A stretch of 30,000 bases of DNA from Chrysomallon squamiferum (GCA_012295275.1 CM022675.1:11392016-11422015), one strand, 5' to 3'. Numbered from the stretch's first letter, positions 9,465 through 17,790 are shown. A program made the numbers and translations. The notes: generated by a model not told the origin, from the sequence alone.

Positions 9465-9939
9465 TCCTTAAAGTTAAATCTTTATTACGACTACTTCAGA
9501 GAGGAAGGTGGACATCAAAGGCATGCAAACGGGCTGTTTTACCACAACCTCACAAAAGATTATTAACATATGGATGAATTCACAACAATACGTCTTGCGA
9601 TGGAGCTATGCGGTCGTACGCTAGTCGTAAAGGAACGACTTGAGCGTATTTATGTAAATTAACACGCTGACATAAGATTATTGTTGACGACAACGATAAT
9701 CCTGGATATCGTTTCAGTTAATGGGCAAGCTCGGTGTACCCCTTCATTCTGAAAGAAAAAAAAGACGTGACCATTTTGTAGCCTTGACAATAAGTGCGGC
9801 ACGGAAAAGTTTACAAATCTGCTTAGATACGAGAGTCGTAACAGGACAACGCAAATGCTCTAATAGTCGTCGTTAAAATAAGATGGAAAAAGTCATTGAT
9901 TCAGGCCCTCCAATACAAACCAGTACCCTATTTGTATTC
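9465..9939. other. Unique island between A and T tracts, no gene seen
   Basis: Mixed composition with CpG words and none of the surrounding simple repeats. It contains the stem-loop listed separately at 9676-9701. The plus-strand frame at 9296-9577 enters it only after repeat sequence and shows no known domain. It is a candidate conserved noncoding element or unknown dispersed repeat. Confidence 0.5.
9676..9701 (+). other. 11-bp stem-loop with 4-nt loop
   Basis: GATTATTGTTG (9676-9686) pairs with CAACGATAATC (9691-9701), with one G-U wobble, around the loop ACGA. It is too short for a microRNA precursor unless the flanks extend it, and they do not. Confidence 0.6.
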
Positions 9940-10035
9940 TTTTTTTTTTTTTTTTTTGTTCTTCTTTTTTATATATAAAGCACTCTGTTATGGCTTTTTT
10001 TTTTTTTTTTTTTTTTCTTTTTCTTTTTCTTTTTC
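9940..10035 (+). repeat. Two poly(T) tracts and T5C repeats
   Basis: T18 at 9940-9957, T22 at 9995-10016, then a TTTTTC-type run to 10035. Confidence 0.95.
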
Positions 10036-10099
10036 ATTTCCTTGAAAGAAAAATCTTTCTTATTTTATTTTTATTTTATTTTTTTTAATTCTATTTCGT

Positions 10100-10335
10100 C
10101 TTCAACAAACGTGATATGTGTAAGAAGGCGGTTCACGGCCCGAGTTTCGTTTGATGTTTTTCGAGTGGTGCATAATTCCTGTAAACGTCTCATTGAAAAA
10201 GCGTCAATGGGCAGCGATTATTTGCACGATAGTTCTCCATATAAACCTTTGAAGTGTACAACACATTCTGTTAGCCAACAATGGAACGTTCACTTTATCT
10301 CGGAGACCTCATACAGGAAACTTCTTTGCTTCAGT
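10100..10335. other. Unique island, unsupported open frame
   Basis: A plus-strand frame is open from about 10042 to 10368. Its middle (about 70 residues from the start of this island) is not repeat-derived, but it begins in T-rich low-complexity DNA and ends in poly-Lys from a poly(A) tract. I recognise no domain or motif. I treat it as chance until homology is shown. Confidence 0.45.
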
Positions 10336-10354
10336 AAAAAAAAAAAAAAAAAAA
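10336..10354 (+). repeat. poly(A) tract, 19 nt
   Basis: A perfect A tract. Two further homopolymer regions, A-rich at 10424-10452 and T17 at 10469-10485, lie close downstream. Confidence 0.95.
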
Positions 10355-10485
10355 GGTTTGTTGAATAACTCTGCCGACTCGATTGAGCGAAACCGTGCCT
10401 TTTGACACCATGGGAGTCACGAGAAAAAAAAAAAGAAAAGAAAAGAAAAAGAAGTTGATAGCGTGTTCTTTTTTTTTTTTTTTTT

Positions 10486-10792
10486 CTTTTTCTTCAAATG
10501 ACACCACGACTCCGTGTCCCTAAAGAGCGACTATTCAGTGAACACGGGGTTTACAGAAATCAAAATCTGATTTCTCTCAATGGAAGGGCAAAACATTGAG
10601 CCGGTCTCCCGTGGAGAGCTTTTCAAACCTCTGACAAGCTAAAGACGTTACGGGTGATGCTCGGGTAGGTCCATTGGCCACATCGCGGGTACTCTAACTC
10701 GGGAAAGACTTCTTGTTTTCAGCTTCGATGATCTTTCGCGCCTCTAAATGGCCAGCGACCAACAAAAGCAAATGGCTACTTAGGATCCCTCT

Positions 10793-10794
<2 letters not shown>
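10486..10794. other. Unique GC-richer island with hairpin cluster, no coding gene seen
   Basis: About 300 bases of balanced composition between two T tracts. Its left part contains four consecutive stem-loops, listed separately. The right part (10620-10790) has CpG words but no supported structure or reading frame. Confidence 0.5.
10508..10617 (+). other. Four consecutive stem-loops (possible structured RNA)
   Basis: Stem 1 pairs 10508-10517 with 10542-10551 (10 bp, two G-U, 24-nt loop). Stem 2 pairs 10555-10562 with 10568-10575 (8 bp, 5-nt loop). Stem 3 pairs 10576-10582 with 10594-10600 (7 bp, 11-nt loop) and abuts stem 2. Stem 4 pairs 10605-10609 with 10613-10617 (5 bp, 3-nt loop). No known RNA family is recognised, and chance remains possible. 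Confidence 0.4.

Positions 10795-10826
<32 letters not shown>
10795..10826 (+). repeat. poly(T) tract, 32 nt
   Basis: A perfect T tract closing the island on its right. Confidence 0.98.
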
Positions 10827-10827
<1 letters not shown>

Positions 10828-11058
10828 GACAACACTAACAACCAAATTAAGAAAATACAACAGAAAAGAAAGAGAAAGAGAAGAAAACAACTAAAGAAAT
10901 AAACTGGTAGAAGTCTGTTAGAAGGATGCGGGTAATGACTGAAGTGGAACGTGGGTGGCGAAAGATGATGGGGGGAGAGTGTGGGTGTGGCGTGATACGT
11001 TGAGAGTAAGAAAGTCTTGGAGTGAATATACCAGCATATATTTCAGATAAGCATATAT

Positions 11059-11411
11059 GTAATATAATATAAATAATATAATGTAATGTAATATAATATA
11101 ATATAATGTAATGTATTCTAATGTAATACAATATAATGTAATGTAATGTAATGTAATATAAATGTAATGTAAAATAATATAATGTAATGTAATATAATAC
11201 AATGTAATATAATAAAATATAATACAATGTAATATAATATAATATAATTTAATGTAACTAATATAATGTAATGTAATGCAATGTAATGTAATGTAAAGTA
11301 ATGTAATGTAATATAATATAATATAATATAAGATAAGATAATATAATATAATATAATATAATATAATATAATATAATATAATATAATATAATATAATATA
11401 GTATAGTATAG
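11059..11411 (+). repeat. ATAAT/GTAAT pentanucleotide minisatellite, about 350 bp
   Basis: The array is built of two pentamer variants, TAATA and TAATG. The left two thirds mix them irregularly, with occasional single-base slips. From about 11310 to 11400 it is almost pure TAATA apart from two GATAA units near 11331-11340. Because five is not a multiple of three, several frames stay open and give Tyr-Ile-Ile-Leu-Tyr repeats. These are not proteins. Confidence 0.97.
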
Positions 11412-12105
11412 ACCCAGGCACAAGCTATCGTTCATGTTCTAATTCTTAAAGAGCCTGATTTTTGTAATTCATGAATTCTGTTTCTAAAAGACTTAACACG
11501 GCAGATTGTTCTGTTTATTCAGTAATTAACAAGCGCTATTGCATGTAGAAATAAACACGAACGTAACCCGAGTTTAAAGCTGTTTTAAAAAATTTCAGAT
11601 TGAATTTATCAACGGGATCTGTTCTATTTGCTTTTAAAATAAATAAAGTTAATTAACAGTCAAAATACGCAAATACCAGAATAAATGAATATGCTAAAAC
11701 AAATGTTAAAATCGAGTTGACAGAAAGAATTACGATATATATTATTTTATTATAAACACACTTTACATACATACATACTTACACACATACGTACATAGGT
11801 AAATATACTGAAATGAAGAAAGGAAATAAAATTCGAATGAATGAAATAGAAAGGATGAAAAATTGGAAGAAATCAAACAAGCGATACAATCATTGTAGAT
11901 AGATAACTGATAATAATGTCTATATCATACGGTTAAAAAATTAGATAATTTCTTGTACAAACAACCCAAATCACACAAAGGAGAAAAACAAATTATGCAT
12001 TAAAAGATTACTTTACAGTGCAAATTCGTTTGATAATTCAGTAATATAAACAATGGAAAGAAGCATATGGGAGATTTTGTAGCAGATGTGGAGAAGAAAT
12101 GAAGA
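11412..12105. other. AT-rich unique stretch, no gene seen
   Basis: About 700 bases of AT-rich unique DNA. An imperfect ACAT tetramer cluster occurs at about 11764-11800. No RNA gene or open frame is supported. Confidence 0.55.
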
Positions 12106-12550
12106 AATGTTGTTGTTGTTGTTGTTGTTGTTGTGTCGGTATTGCCGTCGTTTTCTGGTTATTGCTATTGTTGTTTTTGTTTGCGATGATGACGATGTTG
12201 ATGCTCGTATTTTTAATCATCATCATCATCATCATCATCATCTCGTCATTATTATTATAACTGTTGTTATTAGTATTATTATTATTACTGCTAACCGGTA
12301 TTTTGATGTTGAATATGAATAATAAGAACAAGTACGACGATGATATTAATGATAATGATGATAATAACAATAATAATAATAACAATAAAAAGAAGAAGAA
12401 GAAGAAGAAGAAGAAGAAGAAGAAAAACAAGAAAAAAAAGAAAAAAAAAGAGACAAGAACAACAACAACAATTTCGTCAACAACAGCAACAATAACGACA
12501 CATTTTTTTTTTTTTTACATTTTTTTATTTATTATTATTATTATATATAT
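12106..12550 (+). repeat. Mixed triplet-repeat field
   Basis: Successive triplet blocks: GTT (about 12109-12134), ATC (about 12216-12243), ATT (about 12245-12290), GAT/AAT (about 12340-12388), AAG (about 12388-12424), ACA (about 12458-12490), then T and ATT tracts to 12550. Long frames on both strands are homopolymer translations (His, Gln, Asn, Lys, Leu). The shared triplet register, not coding selection, explains their openness. Confidence 0.92.
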
Positions 12551-12792
12551 TTTTTTTTTATAATATATATCATTAATCTCATCACCACAACAAGCCAAAT
12601 CTACAACAGGGACCGATATTAATTATCACCCAACTCAACAAAACTTTACAAAGCAATATCGGCTTTATGTTAATCACCATGCAAATTTCGAAATCATTTA
12701 TCATTACTCAGTATCACATTGGTGAAGAATGTGCCGCTATTTTGTTACAATCCCGGCATTTCTAACCCGTGCCGAACAATGCGGTCACGCAA

Positions 12793-12830
12793 GACTACAA
12801 CACCGTCAATGTAGTCGCTGAAGTCGGTGT
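12793..12830 (+). other. Possible H-type RNA pseudoknot
   Basis: GACTACA (12793-12799) pairs with TGTAGTC (12810-12816), a perfect 7-bp stem. The first six bases of its loop, ACACCG (12800-12805), pair perfectly with CGGTGT (12825-12830). The connecting strands are 4 and 8 bases, and the first base pair of stem 2 probably has to open to give a one-base crossing loop. No known pseudoknot family is recognised. Confidence 0.35.
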
Positions 12831-12874
12831 CGCAACTTGTTGTTACAAACAAAAAGAGACGTGCTAAAGAGGAG

Positions 12875-12903
12875 GTGTCGGATATCTGACACACATCAGT
12901 CAG
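12875..12903. other. Overlapping palindrome and hairpin
   Basis: GTGTCGGATATCTGACAC (12875-12892) is self-complementary except for one G-T pair. CTGAC (12886-12890) can alternatively pair with GTCAG (12899-12903). Confidence 0.55.
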
Positions 12904-13011
12904 AAATCGTGTAATGATGTATTGGAAACGGGATAGTTTTTATCAAATTGTTCTCGGCTGATAAATTGTTACCGGTTCACCACTGTGTTTATGTTTGTGT
13001 TTATGCAAGTG

Positions 13012-13150
13012 TCTGAGGAGGGAAAGGGGAGGGGGGAGAAAAAAAAAAAAAAAAAAAAAGAAAAGAATAATGTAAAAAAAAAAAAAAAAAAAAAAGACGG
13101 GGTAAAATACACAAGACGAAACAAACGAAACGAAAAAAAAAAAAAAAAAG
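13012..13150 (+). repeat. Homopurine G/A tract with poly(A) runs
   Basis: A G-rich purine run (GGG, GGGG and GGGGGG, about 13018-13038) leads into A tracts near 13040-13058, 13074-13095 and 13133-13149. The purine-only stretch at 13015-13067 could form a triplex. Confidence 0.9.
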
Positions 13151-13225
13151 AGAAAAAAAATTTGATTATTTAAATTTAACGTAGCGTGGCAGTTCAGCAT
13201 CAGTAATTGACAATTATTTACATTT

Positions 13226-13241
13226 TTTTTTTTTTTTTTTT
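13226..13241 (+). repeat. poly(T) tract, about 16 nt
   Basis: A short T tract before T-rich low-complexity sequence. Confidence 0.9.
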
Positions 13242-13339
13242 AAATAAATGTTCTCTCTATTGTATTATAATTGCTATTATTTTTCTTCATCATTCATGTG
13301 TGTTTTCTTTCTCCATTTCTTTCTGTCTTCATATTAACA

Positions 13340-13399
13340 CGCCTATCTATCTATTTCTCTCTATATATCCATCTATTTACGCACCTGTCTACCTACCTC

Positions 13400-13450
<51 letters not shown>
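13340..13450 (+). repeat. (CTAT)n tetranucleotide repeat
   Basis: Degenerate CTAT units are followed by a perfect block at about 13398-13450 of 13 units. It is the GATA repeat in reverse orientation. Confidence 0.96.
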
Positions 13451-13617
13451 GTATGTTTGTCTGTCCCTATTTATTTTTCATTTGTTTGTTTATTATGTAC
13501 TTACTTATTTGATTATTAATTAATTTATTTATTCATATATTATCTCAATTATTTTATAATTTTTTTTTCTCCTTTCCTTCTTAGAAAATAACATTATAAA
13601 TTTAGAGACAACAACAA

Positions 13618-13618
<1 letters not shown>

Positions 13619-13651
<33 letters not shown>

Positions 13652-13674
13652 TTTATATTTATTATTATTATTAC

Positions 13675-13708
<34 letters not shown>

Positions 13709-13738
13709 TTTATATTATTATATTATTATTATTATTTT
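13619..13738 (+). repeat. (ATT)n array, interrupted
   Basis: About 120 bases of ATT triplets with T-rich and ACT interruptions. Confidence 0.95.
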
Positions 13739-14084
13739 TATTTGAGCTTTCCTTCACTTTAATTTAGCCAAAAACGGGTAACAAGATCACCTCAGGCTGG
13801 TTTTGTTGCTTGTCAAAAGTTTGTCGTGCAGAAAACATCATCCTACTCGAATGACGAAGGGAAGTCACTCTAAGTTGTAACATATATCCGCCTCTTTGTA
13901 AGCGGTTAGCTATAATTGTTTGATTTACTGCAAAACGCCATTTAATCTTGCTCAAATCCGCCAATGATGACACCGTCCTGTAACAGAAGAGCGCACTGTC
14001 GACAAACTTGTAACAGATACTCGAGCACAAATCGGATCCGAACAAAACGCGCAGAAGTCAAAAAATGTAATACTATTATACTAA
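13739..14084. other. Unique island, unsupported minus-strand open frame
   Basis: This is one of few places where an open frame (minus strand, 14045 to 13764, 93 codons) is made entirely of non-repeat sequence. I recognise no domain, signal peptide or catalytic motif. There is no nearby splice or promoter context that can be supported. It may be a chance frame in a GC-richer patch or an unannotated exon. Confidence 0.4.
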
Positions 14085-14115
14085 TTTTTTTTTTAATTTT
14101 TTTTTTTTTTTTTTT

Positions 14116-14163
<48 letters not shown>
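14085..14163 (+). repeat. poly(T) plus (TC)22
   Basis: Ten T, AA, twenty T (14097-14116), then a perfect TC array at 14120-14163. Confidence 0.97.
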
Positions 14164-14167
<4 letters not shown>

Positions 14168-14169
14168 AA

Positions 14170-14214
14170 CTAAACGTTTAGCTTGTTCGTGCGGTTAACC
14201 AGTCGGTCACGTGG
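14170..14214. promoter_or_regulatory. Palindrome and E-box word
   Basis: CTAAACGTTTAG (14170-14181) is a perfect 12-bp palindrome. GGTCACGTGG (14205-14214) repeats exactly the ten-base E-box context found at 1849-1858. A regulatory meaning is inference. Confidence 0.22.
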
Positions 14215-14302
14215 GTTTAAACAACGATTTGACCAACACGATTTGTTTTATATTCTCCGACCCCCCGACGAGTTGGGGTAAAAGACTTGGGGGATGGGAC
14301 AG

Positions 14303-14418
<116 letters not shown>

Positions 14419-14496
14419 GGATGTCCGTGAATCTTGTAGATCTGTGTTGTTCAGGTGTGGCGATTTCAGAGACAAACAGGCATCGCTATTTTTCTT

Positions 14497-14535
14497 TTTT
14501 TCTTTCTTTCTTTCTTTCTTTCTTTTTTTTTTTTT
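14497..14535 (+). repeat. (TTTC)n and T tract
   Basis: TTTC tetramers followed by about a dozen T. Confidence 0.92.
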
Positions 14536-14783
14536 AATATGATTTTTTTATATATTTTTTTGTTATTGTTGCTGTTAAGATACTATCGAGAAGTCAGTGT
14601 GGTGTTTCCTATTACAGCTAAATGATAATGCAGACAGCCTTTTTAGATATAATTAATGTATCTGCAGAATAAAATAGTAAGAAACAATTCTAAAAAAGAA
14701 TGACTGAATTGAAAAAAACAAAAAACATTTTTTTGCTTTGTCCTCAGATATTGTTTAAGCCGTTTGCAAGCATACTGAATTAA
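14536..14783. other. AT-rich unique sequence, no gene seen
   Basis: No supported motif or frame. Confidence 0.5.
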
Positions 14784-14814
<31 letters not shown>

Positions 14815-14843
14815 TATTTTATAAAATAAAATAATAATAATAA

Positions 14844-14874
<31 letters not shown>

Positions 14875-14897
14875 AAGAAGAAGAAGAAGAAGAAGAA
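14784..14897 (+). repeat. (CTAT)7, (AAAT)n, (AAT)n, (AAG)17 compound
   Basis: CTAT units to 14814, a short AAAT/AAT link, then perfect AAG triplets at about 14845-14897. Confidence 0.96.
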
Positions 14898-15055
14898 TAA
14901 AAACAAAAAAATAAACATATAAATGAAATAAAATGACAAAATGATATTAATAATAATAATAATAGAAGTAATATATAGCTCGGTTTAAAATAAATAAATA
15001 ATAATAATAATGAATAGAAGAAGTTTAAAATTTGTAACCTACACTTTTTTCTTGT

Positions 15056-15226
<171 letters not shown>

Positions 15227-15270
15227 GTAACAAAGAATAACTTAATAATAATTATAATAATAACACTTAA

Positions 15271-15272
15271 GT

Positions 15273-15304
<32 letters not shown>

Positions 15305-15363
15305 CAGTGGTAGTAGCAGCAACAACAGCAGCAGCAGTAGTAGTAGCAGTAGTAGTAGCAGTA
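15271..15363 (+). repeat. (AGC)n/(AGT)n/(AAC)n triplet array
   Basis: AGC units (15272-15294), then mixed AGT, AGC, GGT and AAC triplets. CAG/CTG-type triplets can form slipped hairpins. There is no evidence that this is coding. Confidence 0.95.
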
Positions 15364-15426
15364 ATAAACACAAAACAACAAAAACTCCAAAAATATGACT
15401 TTCTTGTTCTAGTAATCAATAATTAG

Positions 15427-15515
15427 ATAAATAAATAAATTACTAACCAACCAACTAACTTAACTAAATAAATAAATAACTAAATAAATAAATAAATGTA
15501 ATTAATTAAATAAAT
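15427..15515 (+). repeat. (AAAT)n and AACT tetramers
   Basis: AAAT units with an intervening CAACTAACT-type segment. Confidence 0.88.
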
Positions 15516-15681
15516 GTGGTCTTTCTCTCTCTTCGTTCCTTTCATTCACAATTTCCAAACCTGGAATCAGTCTCGTTCAACAGAAGAATTTCTTCTCCTC
15601 TTCTTCTTTATTAGTGCTCTTCTGAGTAGACAATAAAACGCAATGAAAACTCGGATCTTTTATCTCGAGAGGCAGATAGAT

Positions 15682-15752
15682 CGATGACTGCATCGTTTCC
15701 TTTCGTCCAGGCGATGCAGTACCAGAATAAATCAGTGTGCAGTGTTTGCACA
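15682..15752. other. Inverted repeats with alternative pairings
   Basis: ACTGCATCG (15687-15695) and CGATGCAGT (15712-15720) form a perfect 9-bp stem around a 16-nt loop. CGATG (15682-15686) competes for the same CATCG. TGTGCA (15736-15741) and TGCACA (15747-15752) form a second 6-bp stem with a 5-nt loop. Confidence 0.5.
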
Positions 15753-15830
15753 ATGTTTTAAGGGGCCCTCGTCCAGCTCTAAGTCATTCGGTTATCTCCC
15801 TTCCACGTTTATGTTTCTTTTTGAAGTCGG

Positions 15831-15840
15831 GCATGCGCAG
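15831..15840. promoter_or_regulatory. NRF1-like word GCATGCGCAG
   Basis: Most of the palindromic NRF1 consensus (YGCGCAYGCGCR) is matched by its right part, GCATGCGC. NRF1 sites are typical of CpG-rich housekeeping promoters. One word alone is weak evidence. Confidence 0.25.
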
Positions 15841-15949
15841 ACGAATTACGACGTTATATCGCCCGATTATGCACACTCGCTGATTGCGTAAACTGCATGT
15901 TTATGAAGGGTGGGCAAACAGGTCATAAAATTTAGGGCTGCCCGTGGAT

Positions 15950-15974
15950 AAAAAAAAAAAAAAAAAAAAAAAAA
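15950..15974 (+). repeat. poly(A) tract, 25 nt
   Basis: A perfect A tract closing the unique island on its right. A C8 run follows near 16002-16009. Confidence 0.97.
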
Positions 15975-16235
15975 TGGTTCATTGTCTGTTTGAACTTTGA
16001 CCCCCCCCAACTTTAGCGAGATCTATTTTTTTTATTATTTTTTTTATTTTTATTTTTTTAAATATTTTTAACCCTTTAATATTTCGTCCATGAAACGGAG
16101 AATGATTTAGCGTGAGAAAAGGTTAAGAGCAAAGGCTACTGGTGTAATCTTGACAATGGGATGAACAGAGGTTTGATGACGTCATTGTACAGGATTATAG
16201 AGTAGGGATAAAAAAAAAAAAATGAAAAAAAATTG
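15975..16235. other. Unique sequence with T- and A-rich runs, no gene seen
   Basis: Mixed unique sequence plus low-complexity T-rich DNA at 16026-16075. Confidence 0.5.

Positions 16236-16268
<33 letters not shown>
16236..16268 (+). repeat. poly(A) tract, 33 nt
   Basis: A perfect A tract preceded by two shorter A runs. Confidence 0.98.
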
Positions 16269-16270
<2 letters not shown>

Positions 16271-16466
16271 ATTTTTAGCCTTTACCGAATACACTCCAAT
16301 GGTTAACACTAAACAGGGTTTTTGCAGAAACAACGTACAAGGAACACGCGACAATCCGTTATAAGCTTTATAAGGCTTATGACTTTTCCGCACGAATAAT
16401 AAAACAGGAAAATTATCGATAAACAATTTTGTTGAAGATTTCTTTATTTATGTTTATTTTCTTCCG

Positions 16467-16470
<4 letters not shown>
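16269..16470. other. 200-bp unique segment between poly(A) and poly(T)
   Basis: A unique segment flanked by A33 on the left and T29 on the right, so the flanks are complementary. The minus-strand frame at 16136-16426 crosses it but includes poly-Phe and shows no known domain. Confidence 0.5.

Positions 16471-16499
<29 letters not shown>
16471..16499 (+). repeat. poly(T) tract, 29 nt
   Basis: A perfect T tract. Confidence 0.98.
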
Positions 16500-16502
<3 letters not shown>

Positions 16503-16549
16503 GAGAGAGAAGACATATGGAGAGAGGGACGGTTAAAGTGAAAAAGAAA

Positions 16550-16590
16550 ACAAAAAAAAAAAAAAAAAGAAAAGAAAGAAAGAAAGAAGA
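16550..16590 (+). repeat. A-rich and GAAA tract
   Basis: A17 followed by GAAA-type tetramers. Confidence 0.88.
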
Positions 16591-16878
16591 AAATAAAATT
16601 AAAAACAGTCATTGTGTAAAAAAAACAATTTCTGGCTGATGAAATCCATTTTAAATAAATGAGCCAGTGGTGTCCTGAATGTAGAAATTCCATGTAAAAA
16701 GTCCATATTCAGCTAAGCATTATTGCTTGAAGAAGATTTTGTGCTATTATTCTTGCATTTTGGCAATATTCCTATGCTACTGATCAAAGGATAAATGAAT
16801 TAATAATTTAAGAACGAAAAAAAGGTAATAATATAAATGCAAACAAAGATATATTTCAGATAGAGTGTGCTATTAAAT
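16591..16878. other. Unique sequence, no gene seen
   Basis: AT-rich unique DNA. A partial match to the miR-137 5' end near 16721 is discussed under rejected items. Confidence 0.5.
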
Positions 16879-16940
16879 GTGTATGTGTATGTATGTATAT
16901 ATGTATGTATGTATAAATTTATTTATGTATGTGTGAGTGT
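16879..16940 (+). repeat. (GTAT)n degenerate tetramers
   Basis: Imperfect GTAT/GTGT units adjoining the left arm of the large palindrome. Confidence 0.88.
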
Positions 16941-17076
16941 ATTTAATATATATATATATATATGTATTTATTTTTCATTTGTGTTAATTATGTACTTACA
17001 CATATATAAGTACATAATTAACACAAATGAAAAATAAATACAGAAAACAAATACATATATATATATTATATTAAAT
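16941..17076. repeat. 136-bp palindrome with a perfect 36-bp stem
   Basis: Positions 16963-16998 and 17007-17042 are perfect reverse complements (36 bp) around the 8-base loop CACATATA. Further out, 16941-16963 pairs with 17055-17076 with one slip in the AT run. A 13-base insertion in the right arm (about 17042-17054) separates inner and outer stems. It is a slightly diverged tandem copy of the adjacent GAAAAATAAATACA word. No transposase, clear terminal motif or target-site duplication is visible. Confidence 0.93.
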
Positions 17077-17168
17077 TAACATAAAGCAGTATAATTAAGA
17101 AAGAAAAAATGGTAAACCCTTCAAATCAAAGAACATCATGTTTACACACATATAATTAAACATAATTA

Positions 17169-17194
<26 letters not shown>
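17169..17194 (+). repeat. poly(T) tract, 26 nt
   Basis: A perfect T tract. Confidence 0.97.
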
Positions 17195-17199
<5 letters not shown>

Positions 17200-17487
17200 C
17201 TGAAAATGAGTCAAACTGTTACTGTATATATATATGTCTGCAGATAAATAGTAGTGTTGAAAAGACAGGTATATAGGTAGATAGATATACCCCCATGTAA
17301 GCAGATTATACTGTGAGAGTTTGTGCTTGCATTGCGATCATTCTCACAGTCTCCATCATCACCAAACTTTTTATTTGATTTATATTTTCACATCGCGTTA
17401 CCCTATTCCGAATAAATGCAACGGGATATTCACAATTTAATACATGGAGCTGAATTTCATATAAATTATTTTAAATTAAAAGAAAAC
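17195..17487. other. AT-rich unique sequence, no gene seen
   Basis: No supported feature. Confidence 0.5.
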
Positions 17488-17563
17488 AAACGCTTCGCGT
17501 CAAGCGGCTTGCGTTTAAGCTTCAAACCAGGAACGAATCGAAAGCTGACATATGTTCCTGGTT
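17488..17563. other. Two adjacent inverted repeats
   Basis: AAACGC (17488-17493) pairs with GCGTTT (17511-17516). Inside it, CGCTT/AAGCG offers an alternative stem. Next, AACCAGGAAC (17525-17534) and GTTCCTGGTT (17554-17563) form a perfect 10-bp stem with a 19-nt loop. The local GC content is above the surroundings. Confidence 0.5.
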
Positions 17564-17582
17564 GCACATTATCGAAATCTCG

Positions 17583-17601
17583 TAATTAATTAATTAATTA
17601 A
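17583..17601. promoter_or_regulatory. (TAAT)n homeodomain-core array
   Basis: Four and a half overlapping TAAT/ATTA units. TAAT is the core recognised by most homeodomain proteins, but in AT-rich DNA this is also easily just a short tetramer repeat. Confidence 0.2.
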
Positions 17602-17751
17602 ACAGCCTCCTCGAGAGTTCAACAGCGTCTCTTTTCCTGGAAAAAAAAATTGTCGCTCGCTTTTCGATTAAATAACGTTATAATCCAGTAATATTTCGAT
17701 AAATGCACAAATAAAATATAATAATTAATACCCAGTGTCGTTTCTAGGTTC

Positions 17752-17767
17752 ACGATAACCTTATCGT
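17752..17767. other. 16-bp inverted repeat
   Basis: ACGATAACCTTATCGT has 7-bp arms with a two-base centre. It lies 26 bases before a long poly(T) tract. Confidence 0.55.
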
Positions 17768-17790
17768 TGTGTTGGGTTATTTACTGGCGA

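Larger units (their letters stand above)
12551..13010. other. Unique island, no coding gene seen
   Basis: Mixed sequence with CpG words and several inverted repeats (listed separately at 12793-12830 and 12875-12903). There is no open frame of note. Confidence 0.5.
15516..15949. other. GC-richer unique island, no coding gene seen
   Basis: About 430 bases of balanced composition with CpG words, a GGGGCCC word near 15762, inverted repeats (listed separately) and an NRF1-like word. No frame is open over a useful length. It is among the better candidates in the window for a regulatory element or transcription start region. Confidence 0.5.

Noticed and set aside
9296-9577. Plus-strand open frame of 93 codons
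   Set aside because: It starts in T-rich low-complexity DNA, passes through a poly-Lys run and shows no domain.
10042-10368. Plus-strand open frame of 108 codons
   Set aside because: The central part is non-repetitive but unrecognisable, and both ends are low-complexity. No splice or start context supports it.
10847-11435. Three overlapping minus-strand frames rich in Tyr, Ile and Leu
   Set aside because: A pentanucleotide repeat is open in all three frames. This is not coding selection.
13764-14045. Minus-strand open frame of 93 codons made of non-repeat sequence
   Set aside because: No recognisable family, motif or gene context. A frame of this length in a GC-richer patch can occur by chance. 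It would be reconsidered if a homologue were found.
15271-15363. CAG-type triplets considered as a polyglutamine or polyserine exon
   Set aside because: No flanking open protein-like sequence. The array sits among other noncoding triplet repeats and is interrupted by TAG triplets in the plus-strand reading frame.
16721-16742. Partial match to the miR-137 5' end (TTATTGCTTGA)
   Set aside because: The match ends after 11 bases, and the flanks do not fold into a precursor with the mature sequence on the 3' arm.
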